A stretch of DNA of 14,550 bases from an uncultured Anaerolineaceae bacterium (lineage in GTDB: Bacteria; Chloroflexota; Anaerolineae; Anaerolineales; Anaerolineaceae), in assembly GCA_937907495.1 (NCBI GenBank), contig CALESS010000254.1, positions 1 through 14,550 on the forward strand, read 5' to 3'. The notes beneath the pieces were generated by a model. The model worked only from the letters and a program-made list of their open reading frames with translations, was not told the DNA's origin and searched no databases. Below, one piece after another: positions 1 to 7,121 of the stretch. How positions within the stretch are numbered: position 1 is the stretch's first letter; each line of letters opens with the position of its first letter. The position numbers and the translations under genes were made by a program.

Positions 1-1260
1 CTCCTCCGCAATGTTTTGCGGCCGGATGTAGTCTCCGCCCAGACCCTTCCCCCGGGATGGTCTCATGGTCGGGATTACGCCCTGGCTGCCTCGGATGGCT
101 GGGCTTCCATGCCCGCAGCCTCCCCCCAGGTTCCCCCGGCCCCCGCCCTGCCCTATTGGCCGGATGACCTGGCTCCTTCACCCTTCAACGTTTACACCTT
201 CGGCTTCCGCAATGTGACCAGCCTTCACCAGGCCAACCGGCCGGATTTGATCTTCAACCAGAAGGAAAAAGCTCAAATCGCCGCTCCGCTGCTGGTGATG
301 GATGAGCAACAGGAGACCTTCCTGACCCTCTACAACCTGGGCCTCGCCCTGCGCCCCGATCTGATTGATGCCCACACGGTTCACTTCCACGGGTTCAAGA
401 ATGCCATTCCCATGTACGATGGCGAGCCTTCCTCCTCTGTGGCAGTGCCGATCGGGCGCAACCTGACCTACGTCTACCGCCCGCGCGACCCTGGCATGTA
501 TATGTACCACTGCCACTTCGAGGATACCGAGCACGTCCAGATGGGCATGACCGGCCCGGTCTTCATTCGTCCTGCCCAAAACCAGGGCACGGGCAGTGTC
601 CCCGCCGGAAAATATGCCTACAACGATGGCGATGGCTCCACCGCCTATGACCGGGAATTTGTGGTCTTCCTCTCGGAAATCTGGGCTTTTGCCCACTGGT
701 GCGATTCGCACATTCAACTTCCAGAGTGGACCGATTACCGCCCCGATTTCTACCTCCTCAATGGCCGGGCTTACCCCGATACCCTTGCGGCTCCTGGCGG
801 CGGGATTGATCCCACCACCGGCGACCTCATCGCCCCGGCAGGGCGGCCGGAATTGCAATATCAGCCCGTCAGCTCGGTCTTTATGTGCGAACCCGGCGAA
901 AAAGTGCTCCTGCGCTTCGCCAACCTGGGCTACACCTACCAATCCATGACCGTCTCAGGCCTGCGCTTGCGGGTCATCGCCAAAGATGCCACCCTGCTCC
1001 GCGGTCTCACCGCCGGCGGACGCACCGGCGCCGACCTGAGTTTCGAAACCAATACCATCTCCATCGGTCCCGGTGAAGGTGTGGAAGCGATCTTCTCTGC
1101 TCCCTCCACCCCCGGAACCTACTTACTCTATAACCGAAATAGCCAGCAGCAATCCAACGCGGGCGGCCCCGGTTATGGCGGGCAGATGGCTCAAATTGTT
1201 GTTGTCCCAGCTGGCACACTCCTCCCCCAGGATGAGCCGCACACCAACCCGCTGGCTTAA
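1..1260 (+). CDS. Protein A: two-domain multicopper oxidase-like subunit carrying the type 1 copper site (5' end missing)
   Basis: This is a predicted extracellular cupredoxin-fold protein. The reading frame stays open to the left edge, so the true start and any signal peptide lie outside the window. A TTG at 16 is in frame but is not a convincing start. Residues are numbered from that TTG. Domain 1 (about 50-190) has HTVHFHG at 120-126 and YHCHFEDTEHVQMGM at 164-178. These match the ligand motifs of a T1-bearing multicopper oxidase domain: H120, C166, H173 and M178 for type 1 copper, and H123, H125, H165 and H167 for the type 2/3 cluster. Domain 2 (about 215-400) keeps the fold signature LLNGRAYPDT. 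Where the partner histidine motifs should be it has TVSG (312-315) and NRN (373-375), so it cannot complete a trinuclear site. Genes B and C follow closely and are paralogues. The cupredoxin assignment is firm. The substrate is unknown. Confidence 0.9.
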   Translation, partial: LLRNVLRPDVVSAQTLPPGWSHGRDYALAASDGWASMPAASPQVPPAPALPYWPDDLAPSPFNVYTFGFRNVTSLHQANRPDLIFNQKEKAQIAAPLLVMDEQQETFLTLYNLGLALRPDLIDAHTVHFHGFKNAIPMYDGEPSSSVAVPIGRNLTYVYRPRDPGMYMYHCHFEDTEHVQMGMTGPVFIRPAQNQGTGSVPAGKYAYNDGDGSTAYDREFVVFLSEIWAFAHWCDSHIQLPEWTDYRPDFYLLNGRAYPDTLAAPGGGIDPTTGDLIAPAGRPELQYQPVSSVFMCEPGEKVLLRFANLGYTYQSMTVSGLRLRVIAKDATLLRGLTAGGRTGADLSFETNTISIGPGEGVEAIFSAPSTPGTYLLYNRNSQQQSNAGGPGYGGQMAQIVVVPAGTLLPQDEPHTNPLA

Positions 1261-1281
1261 AGAAGATAGGAGAAGATTGAA

Positions 1282-2583
1282 ATGAATTTACGAACCTCCT
1301 TCAAAAATGTGGGGAAAAAGCTGGTCCTGGCACTGGTCATCCTGGCTGTTGGCTTTCTGCCAGCCCTAACCTATTCCCTGGTTACGGCTGCCCCGCCCTC
1401 CGATTCCAGTATGATTTGCACCACCAACTCATCCTCCACATTTACCCTCACCACGAAAACAGGCACCATCAGCCTGCCGGATGGAAATACCATCTTCATG
1501 TGGGGCTTCTCGGAAGGCAGTTCTCCCTTCCAGTACCCCGGCCCCATCCTCTGCGTAAACCAGGGAGATACCGTGACGGTCATCCTGCAAAACAACCTGC
1601 CGCAGGATGTCTCGATCATCTTCCCCGGTCAGGAGAATGTCCAGGCGAACGGCATCCCCTCCCAACCCATCTATGATGTGGGCGGAGACCTGCTCTCCAT
1701 GGCGCCTGTGGCAGCCGCCAATGGCGGGTCCATGACCTACAGCTTTGTGGCCTCCGAACCAGGCACCTTCCAGTACGAATCCGGCACCAACCCCGCCGTG
1801 CAGGTGCAGATGGGTCTCTTCGGCTTGCTGGTCGTCCGCCCGGCGATGGATACCGCCACCGAGTTTTACGCCTACAATAAAATGGACACCCAGTACAATC
1901 CGGATGCCGAATTTGCGATGATCCTCTCCGAGATTGACCCCAATATCCACATCGCAGTGGAACAGGGCTTGACCCCGGACATGAACGCCTTTTTGCCCCG
2001 CTACTTCCTCATCAATGGCCGTTCCTTCCCGGATACCATCGCTCCCAACAATGCAGCCTGGCTGCCCTCCCAACCCTATAGTTCCCTGGTTCACATTAAC
2101 GTCAACGATGCCTCCAATCCCCAGCCGGCTCTCGTCCGTTATGCCGGTTTCGGTCGCATCCTGGTTCCATTCCATCCGCATGGCGCCAATGTCCGGGTGA
2201 TCGGTCGTGATGGCCGAGCACTGGGCGATGATGTTCGCGACCAGAGCTTCGATAAGTATTCCATCCCCGTGGCCTCCGGTCAGGTCTGGGATACCACCTT
2301 CCGCTGGGAGGATGTCGAAGAATATGACGAGGTCTTGAATCCTATCCCGGTTCCCCTGCCAATTGACCTGAATCTCGAAGGCGGTCAATTCTTCAGCGGA
2401 AGCCCCTACCTGGGCACCAATAATCCGCTGCCTCCGGGCACGATCACCTTCAACCAATGCGGTGAATACTACCATGTCGCCCATAACCATGCCCTGCAGC
2501 AAATTACCTCCTGGGGTCTCACCATGAGCGGTCAGCTTACCTTCACCCGCATTGACCCGCCGCAGCCCAATAATTGCCCCTAA
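1282..2583 (+). CDS. Protein B: two-domain multicopper oxidase-like subunit with trinuclear-site histidines only in domain 2
   Basis: This is a secreted cupredoxin-fold protein of 433 residues. The N-terminus has basic residues followed by a hydrophobic segment (about 13-37), a Sec signal or anchor. An AGGAG ribosome site at 1268-1272 lies 9 nt before ATG 1282, and 21 nt separate the gene from A. Domain 1 (about 50-195) has lost every copper ligand: V110, I113 and P115 stand where A has H120, H123 and H125, ESG (166-168) stands where A has HCH, Q174 replaces the T1 histidine and L179 the T1 methionine. Domain 2 (about 205-425) keeps HPHG (H298, H300) and HNH (H401, H403), the two motifs of a T1-less domain that supply half of a trinuclear cluster. 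LINGRSFPDT is conserved with A. The intact frame, signal peptide and ribosome site argue against a pseudogene. I infer that it pairs with A to form the active site. Confidence 0.88.
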   Translation: MNLRTSFKNVGKKLVLALVILAVGFLPALTYSLVTAAPPSDSSMICTTNSSSTFTLTTKTGTISLPDGNTIFMWGFSEGSSPFQYPGPILCVNQGDTVTVILQNNLPQDVSIIFPGQENVQANGIPSQPIYDVGGDLLSMAPVAAANGGSMTYSFVASEPGTFQYESGTNPAVQVQMGLFGLLVVRPAMDTATEFYAYNKMDTQYNPDAEFAMILSEIDPNIHIAVEQGLTPDMNAFLPRYFLINGRSFPDTIAPNNAAWLPSQPYSSLVHINVNDASNPQPALVRYAGFGRILVPFHPHGANVRVIGRDGRALGDDVRDQSFDKYSIPVASGQVWDTTFRWEDVEEYDEVLNPIPVPLPIDLNLEGGQFFSGSPYLGTNNPLPPGTITFNQCGEYYHVAHNHALQQITSWGLTMSGQLTFTRIDPPQPNNCP

Positions 2584-2602
2584 CTGAAAGGCGGAGAGAA
2601 AA

Positions 2603-5053
2603 ATGAAAACCAATAAATTCTCGAAACTCATAACGATCCTGGTCACAATCGGGTTGCTGGTGGGCCTGCCGGGTGCTCTGATCGCGGTCCAGGCGGATTC
2701 CCGCCCGGCCATCGGCCACCCCGCTCCTCGCCTGGCACTATCCGTAACCGGACTGGATTGCTCCTCGACCACGTGCGATTTATACGCAAAAACCGGCACC
2801 GTCACCCTGCCCGGCTTACCGGGTCCGTTACCGGTTTTCGGCTACACCGCCGGCGCAGCAGATGTGCTCATCGCCCCGGGCGGCCCAACCATTGTTGCCA
2901 CCCAGGGTGACCTGATCAGCATCAACCTGCATAATGATCTCGGTCAGGCAACTTCCTTCAATGTTCCCGGATTTGCCGTCACCCCGGATATGCTGACGGA
3001 AGTTCCGGCAACCAGCTCCGAAGTCTTCACCTTCACTGTGGATCGGCCCGGCACCTACATTTACGAAGCCGGCCTCACAGCCAACGTGGATGGCTATCGC
3101 CAGGTGGCCATGGGGTTATATGGCACCCTGATCGTCCACCCCACAGTGGCTGGTCAGGCCTACACCGACCCCGCCACCACTTATGACGATGAAGCCCTGG
3201 TTGTCATCAGTGAAATTGATCCGGCCTTCAATGCCGATCCGGACAATTTTGTCATGACCAATTTCACCCCCAAATTCTGGCTGTTGAACGGGCTCGTCTA
3301 TCCCAACACCCCGGAAATTGTTACCGCACCGGGCAGCCGCGTTCTCCTGCGCTATGTCAATGCCGGGATCCAGCACCGAACCATGGGCATCCTGGGCATG
3401 CACCAGAACATCATCGCCAGTGATGGTAACCTGCGCAAGGATCCACACCTGGCCGTGGCCGAAACTTTGGCCGGCGGTGAGACCATGGATGCCATTGCCA
3501 CCATCCCGCTGAGTGCCGTCCCCGGGCAGAAGTTTGCCCTGTACGACTCCAGCTTCAATCACAATTACAGCCTGGCCTTGCCGGGTGGAGAAATCGCCTT
3601 TGGCGGCATCTTCACCTTCCTCAGCATTCCCGGCGCTCTCTCACCTGCCAATGGACCGATGGTCTCCTCCCTGACCGCCACCCTGGCTGGCAACTTGCTG
3701 AGCGTAACCACCACCATCACCGATGCCATGACCGGCGGACAAAATGTCACTGGCCTGGAGTACTTCATTGATGGCTCCGGTGCAGCCGGAACCGGCACCG
3801 CCGTGGCCTTTGCTGCCCCCAATATTACCAACACGACCAACTTTGATATTGATCTGACGCCTCTCGCCCTCGGTCCGGGCCAGCACACCCTGTATGTACG
3901 CGGCCAGGAAGACACCCTGAGTTGGGGCCCATTGAATTCGGTCGTCTTCTCCCTCGATGAAACCGGGCCGGTTTCCCTCTCCCTGAGTCTCTCCCCCGCG
4001 CCAACCAACGGCTCAGTCCCTGTTCAAATCTGGGGCACTGCGGATGACTCCACCACCGGCCTCTCCACCATCCAGGCTGCCGAGTACTTTATCGGCGCTG
4101 CCGGTGCGGATGGAACGGGCATTCCCATGACCGTCGTGGTCTCCACGGGTAACCCGTGGATCGCCAGCCTGTATGGCAGCCTCACCACGGTTGACCTTGC
4201 CGGTCTGCCGGAGGGGCTAAACCAGCTCTTCGTTCACAGTCAGGATGTCACGGGCAATTGGGGCGCCTTCACCACACTCGATCTGCTCCTCGATCGCAGC
4301 GGCCCGCAAACCTCTGCCCTCACCACCGTCCCGGCGGCTGTCTTCGACACCCGAATCCACACCAACCTGCGGGTGGAAGCCACGATCACCGATCCGGTTG
4401 CCGCTGGCGTCAACTCCCGCATCTTCCAGGCTGAAGTCTTCTTTGATACCCCTGGAACCAACGGAACGGGCTTCCCGTTGATGGCAAAGGATGGCTTCTT
4501 CAATACCAGCAGCGAGGTGGTTTTTGCCAACATTTCCCTGGTGAACGTGAACCTGCTGGCCCAGGGTGACCACACCCTCTACGTCCACGGCAAGGATGCA
4601 TCCGGTAACTGGGGTGATTTCGTCACCCTCACGATCACGGTTGAGAAGGGCATTGTGGATATCCTCCCGCCCGTCTTCTTCAACCTGATGGTTAATCCGC
4701 CCATCGTGGACACCACTGACCCCCTGGCTTTGGTTGTCACCCTGACGGGCAGGGCGACCGATCCGGATCTGCTCTCCAATATTTCCCGGGTGGAGTTCTT
4801 CCTCAACGGCAATGATCCGGGCCTCGGCCTCGCCACCCTGGTGGTACCGAATGCCGGTAACGCCTTTAACCTGCAAACGAGCCTGTTGTTCAGCGCTGAG
4901 ATTGCAGTAACAGACCTGCAACCCGGCCTGAACACAATCTCCCTGCGGGTGCTCGATAGTTCAAACAACTGGAGCGAACTGACAACCCTGACAGTCTTCG
5001 CCACCCCAGCCGCACCTGGAACAATTCTGTTCATCCCGCTCGTGCGCCGCTAA
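2603..5053 (+). CDS. Protein C: copper-ligand-free multicopper oxidase-like domains plus four Ig-like repeats
   Basis: This is a secreted protein of 816 residues. It has a signal peptide (hydrophobic 9-30, likely cut near AVQA). GGAG at 2593-2596 precedes ATG 2603, 19 nt after B. Residues about 48-340 form two cupredoxin domains like those of B; the shared opening is KTGT(I/V)(S/T)LP. All ligand positions are replaced: T117, N120 and P122 in the first motif, EAG at 155-157 in place of HCH, GILG at 262-265 in place of HxHG, and DSS at 315-317 in place of HxH. WLLNGLVYPNT is retained. Residues about 350-800 are four beta-rich repeats of roughly 110 residues, most of them with an EYF/EVFF strand, a GTG turn and a closing (T)LYVxGxDxxGNWG-type strand, resembling bacterial Ig-like surface modules. 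The protein ends in FIPLVRR, a tail also seen in the protease at 5652. A non-catalytic third subunit that displays or anchors an A/B oxidase is inferred. Confidence 0.87.
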   Translation: MKTNKFSKLITILVTIGLLVGLPGALIAVQADSRPAIGHPAPRLALSVTGLDCSSTTCDLYAKTGTVTLPGLPGPLPVFGYTAGAADVLIAPGGPTIVATQGDLISINLHNDLGQATSFNVPGFAVTPDMLTEVPATSSEVFTFTVDRPGTYIYEAGLTANVDGYRQVAMGLYGTLIVHPTVAGQAYTDPATTYDDEALVVISEIDPAFNADPDNFVMTNFTPKFWLLNGLVYPNTPEIVTAPGSRVLLRYVNAGIQHRTMGILGMHQNIIASDGNLRKDPHLAVAETLAGGETMDAIATIPLSAVPGQKFALYDSSFNHNYSLALPGGEIAFGGIFTFLSIPGALSPANGPMVSSLTATLAGNLLSVTTTITDAMTGGQNVTGLEYFIDGSGAAGTGTAVAFAAPNITNTTNFDIDLTPLALGPGQHTLYVRGQEDTLSWGPLNSVVFSLDETGPVSLSLSLSPAPTNGSVPVQIWGTADDSTTGLSTIQAAEYFIGAAGADGTGIPMTVVVSTGNPWIASLYGSLTTVDLAGLPEGLNQLFVHSQDVTGNWGAFTTLDLLLDRSGPQTSALTTVPAAVFDTRIHTNLRVEATITDPVAAGVNSRIFQAEVFFDTPGTNGTGFPLMAKDGFFNTSSEVVFANISLVNVNLLAQGDHTLYVHGKDASGNWGDFVTLTITVEKGIVDILPPVFFNLMVNPPIVDTTDPLALVVTLTGRATDPDLLSNISRVEFFLNGNDPGLGLATLVVPNAGNAFNLQTSLLFSAEIAVTDLQPGLNTISLRVLDSSNNWSELTTLTVFATPAAPGTILFIPLVRR

Positions 5054-5065
5054 ACCAAACAATCA

Positions 5066-5097
5066 TTCTGGCAGGCAGGTGAACCTGCCTGCCAGAA
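5066..5097 (+). terminator. Perfect 15-bp hairpin between C and D
   Basis: TTCTGGCAGGCAGGT at 5066-5080 is matched exactly by ACCTGCCTGCCAGAA at 5083-5097, with GA between them. No T-run follows, so it is not a classical intrinsic terminator. It lies 12 nt after the stop of C and 26 nt before the start of D. It may be a partial terminator, or a 3'-end stabiliser that sets the ratio of A-B-C to D. The base pairing is certain and the role is inferred. Confidence 0.55.
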
Positions 5098-5123
5098 CCC
5101 TGAACCAAGAAGTGAGGTAGGAA

Positions 5124-5573
5124 ATGCTGAAAGCCAAATCCAATTTTATCTTTGCCATTGTTTTACTGGTCGTTGTTTCCCTCGGTTTGGGAGGCTTCGC
5201 GCTCTCACGCATGATCCAGCCTCCCGGCAAGGAGATCGCGGAGATCCCCCAACCGGTAATTGAAGCCCGCTATGGTGTGCGCTTTACCCGCATCGCCATG
5301 ACGGCGGATGGGGGCCTGGTGGATATCCGCTATGTGGTCGTAAACAACGAAGGGAATATGGATGCGTTGATGGATGGCACCCATAACCCGGTTCTAATCG
5401 CCACCGATGGCAAACAGGTGTTCACCGAAGCCACCATGACCCATAAAGTGGACCATGAAATCGGCCAAACATACTGGATGATCTATTACAATACAAACAA
5501 CGCCTTGCATTCCGGTAGTGTGATTGATATCCAGATTGGCGATGTGCTGATCGAAAACGTGAAGGTCCAGTAG
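5124..5573 (+). CDS. Protein D: small membrane-anchored extracytoplasmic protein of unknown function
   Basis: The product has 149 residues. ATG 5124 is preceded by GAGG at 5114-5117. A single hydrophobic helix at about 8-29 has no clear cleavage site and probably anchors the protein, leaving a domain of about 110 residues outside the cell. The body is a compact beta-rich unit with the pattern RYGVRFTRIAMTADGGLVDIR, then GQTYWMIYYN, then a closing IDIQIGDVLIENVKV. This recalls uncharacterised small periplasmic proteins with the outline RVTxVxLTAxGGxLDxRY...YFxLFxNP...GDxxxENLxV, but I cannot name a family. There are no cysteines. Histidines 87, 107, 111 and 129 and several methionines could bind metal, which is speculative. 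Its place directly behind A-B-C suggests a supporting role for the cupredoxin proteins, although the hairpin ahead of it may separate its expression. Confidence 0.75.
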   Translation: MLKAKSNFIFAIVLLVVVSLGLGGFALSRMIQPPGKEIAEIPQPVIEARYGVRFTRIAMTADGGLVDIRYVVVNNEGNMDALMDGTHNPVLIATDGKQVFTEATMTHKVDHEIGQTYWMIYYNTNNALHSGSVIDIQIGDVLIENVKVQ

Positions 5574-5600
5574 AGAGTCAAATTCGGCTCTACTCCTCCC

Positions 5601-5630
5601 ACCGCCGGCGCATCCGCCCGGCGGTATTTC
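5601..5630 (+). terminator. Probable intrinsic terminator after D
   Basis: ACCGCCGG at 5601-5608 pairs with CCGGCGGT at 5618-5625 around a 9-nt loop. ATTTC follows, a short and weak U-tract. It sits 28 nt after the stop of D and before the protease ribosome site, so it plausibly ends the A-D operon. Confidence 0.5.
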
Positions 5631-5651
5631 TTGTAACAAGGGAGTAACACG

Positions 5652-7088
5652 ATGGTCATTCGCAGGTGGCTGTTGGTGCTGGTTTTTCTTCTCCTGCCCT
5701 TTCAGGCAGGCGCTGTCCGTCTTCCCTATACGGAAAATCCACCAACCCCTGCACCCATCTCCTCCGCCGTGATGACTGCCATGGCAGCCGCCACACCGGA
5801 TGAATTCATCCCCGTCATCGTTCACCTGGGTACATCACAAAATCTCCTCAACCTGCCGCAGAGCCGCCCGGAGCGGCAGCAGGAACTCATCCAGCGCTTG
5901 CAATCCGCTTCCCAACAAAGCCGTCTCGCCCTCGAACCGTGGCTATACGCATCCCGTCAGCAAAATCTTACTTCAAATCCGACATTCTTCTGGTCCATCA
6001 ATGCCCTTGCCCTCCAGGCCACCCCCCTTGCTATTCAACAGATGGCCTTGCTTCCCCAGGTTCGTTCCATTTCCCTGGATGCGGAATACCTCCTCCCTGA
6101 ACCTCTGGCTCACTCCCCTACGGATGAACCTAACCTCCTGCAAATCCACGCCAATTATGCGCATGCCCTCGGCTGGGATGGCTTTGGCGTCGTCGTCGCT
6201 TCCCTGGATACGGGTGTCAGTTATACCCACCCGGATCTCGTTTCCCGCTGGCGTGGCGGAACCAATTCCTGGTTCGATCCCTACGGTCAACATGACACTC
6301 CCTACGACCCAACCGGTCACGGAACCGGGGTGATGGGCCTCATGGTCGGGGGGGATGCAGGCGGCACGTCCATTGGCCTGGCCCCGGGCGCCAGGTGGAT
6401 CTCTGCAAAGATATTCAACGATGCCGGCATCGCCCGCACCAGCGCAATCCACGCCGCCCTGCAGTGGATTCTCGATCCGGATGGCGACCCGGCTACCACG
6501 GATACCCCGCACATCCTCAACAATTCCTGGGGCGGCCTGGTTCCCGGCTGTGACACCGAGTTCCAACCCGATCTCCAGGTGCTCCTGGCAGCCGGCATCC
6601 TGCCCATCTTCTCTGCTGGTAATCTCGGCCCTGCCGCTGCCTCCAACGCCAGCCCTGCCAATCTCCCCGAAGCCTTCTCGGTGGGGGGTGTTGATTCCTC
6701 CGACCAGGTCTCCCTTTCCAGCTCACGCGGCCCATCCCGTTGCACCCCCGAGGCAATCTTCCCCAACCTGGCCGCCCCGGCTGAAAATATCCGCTCTTCC
6801 GAGCGCTCCGGTCTTTATGGCGCATTCTCCGGCACTTCGTTTGCCGCTCCACACGCCGCCGGACTGCTGGCCCTCATTCTACAGGCTTATCCTTCTCTAA
6901 CCCCCGCCCAGCAGCGGCAGGCACTCCTGGCGGCAGCGGAAGACATCACCCCACCCGGACCCGATAACGACACCGGGGTTGGCCGCCTGGATGCCAGGGT
7001 TGGTTTTCTCTGGCTGTGGTACAACCTCGGCCAACCCGTACCACTGCCCGTTCACATTTTCTTGCCCCTTATTCAAAACGCACAGTGA
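5652..7088 (+). CDS. Secreted subtilisin-like serine protease (S8 family)
   Basis: This 478-residue exported endopeptidase starts at ATG 5652, with GGGAG at 5640-5644. A signal peptide covers about 1-21 (AGA cleavage site). Residues about 45-150 look like an I9-type propeptide, which folds and inhibits the enzyme and is then removed. The catalytic domain has aspartate in SLDTGVSYTHP (D186), histidine in GHGTGVMG (H223), the oxyanion asparagine in SAGNLGP (N324) and serine in SGTSFAAPHAAG (S396), so the triad is complete and the protein should be active. After the catalytic domain a proline-rich linker (PVPLPVH) leads to IFLPLIQNAQ, a hydrophobic C-terminal tail resembling the end of protein C. 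It follows D after a probable terminator. It could process neighbouring exported proteins, but ordinary extracellular proteolysis is the simpler reading. Its TGA stop overlaps the promoter proposed for the next gene. Confidence 0.93.
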   Translation: MVIRRWLLVLVFLLLPFQAGAVRLPYTENPPTPAPISSAVMTAMAAATPDEFIPVIVHLGTSQNLLNLPQSRPERQQELIQRLQSASQQSRLALEPWLYASRQQNLTSNPTFFWSINALALQATPLAIQQMALLPQVRSISLDAEYLLPEPLAHSPTDEPNLLQIHANYAHALGWDGFGVVVASLDTGVSYTHPDLVSRWRGGTNSWFDPYGQHDTPYDPTGHGTGVMGLMVGGDAGGTSIGLAPGARWISAKIFNDAGIARTSAIHAALQWILDPDGDPATTDTPHILNNSWGGLVPGCDTEFQPDLQVLLAAGILPIFSAGNLGPAAASNASPANLPEAFSVGGVDSSDQVSLSSSRGPSRCTPEAIFPNLAAPAENIRSSERSGLYGAFSGTSFAAPHAAGLLALILQAYPSLTPAQQRQALLAAAEDITPPGPDNDTGVGRLDARVGFLWLWYNLGQPVPLPVHIFLPLIQNAQ

Positions 7089-7094
7089 TACAAT
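7086..7094 (+). promoter_or_regulatory. Extended -10 promoter for the DNA glycosylase gene
   Basis: TG-A-TACAAT at 7086-7094 is an extended -10 element. The TGA stop codon of the protease (7086-7088) forms its TGn part. The predicted transcription start is near 7101, giving a leader of about 20 nt that contains the GAGG ribosome site at 7113-7116. A possible -35 TTGCCC at 7062-7067 is 21 bp away, too far to be convincing, so the extended -10 would carry most of the recognition. Confidence 0.5.
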
Positions 7095-7121
7095 CCCTTT
7101 ATCTCTCTTCGTGAGGTACCC

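Noticed and set aside
16..18. TTG as the start codon of A
   Set aside because: The frame is open to the window edge, no ribosome site or signal peptide goes with the TTG, and an exported protein of this family should have more sequence upstream.
1429..2805. A 458-codon open frame on the minus strand across gene B
   Set aside because: It is antisense to B, which has a signal peptide, ribosome site and recognisable cupredoxin motifs. The antisense product shows no known motif and arises from the codon bias of B.
1282..5053. B and C as decaying pseudogenes of an oxidase
   Set aside because: Both have long uninterrupted frames, signal peptides, good ribosome sites and conserved framework residues. 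Only the copper ligands are lost, and complementarily between A and B.
5601..5650. A CRISPR or mobile-element end suggested by the short inverted repeat
   Set aside because: It is a single 8-bp stem without spacers, target duplication or a transposase. A terminator explains it. No CRISPR array, tRNA, rRNA or insertion sequence was seen anywhere in the window.
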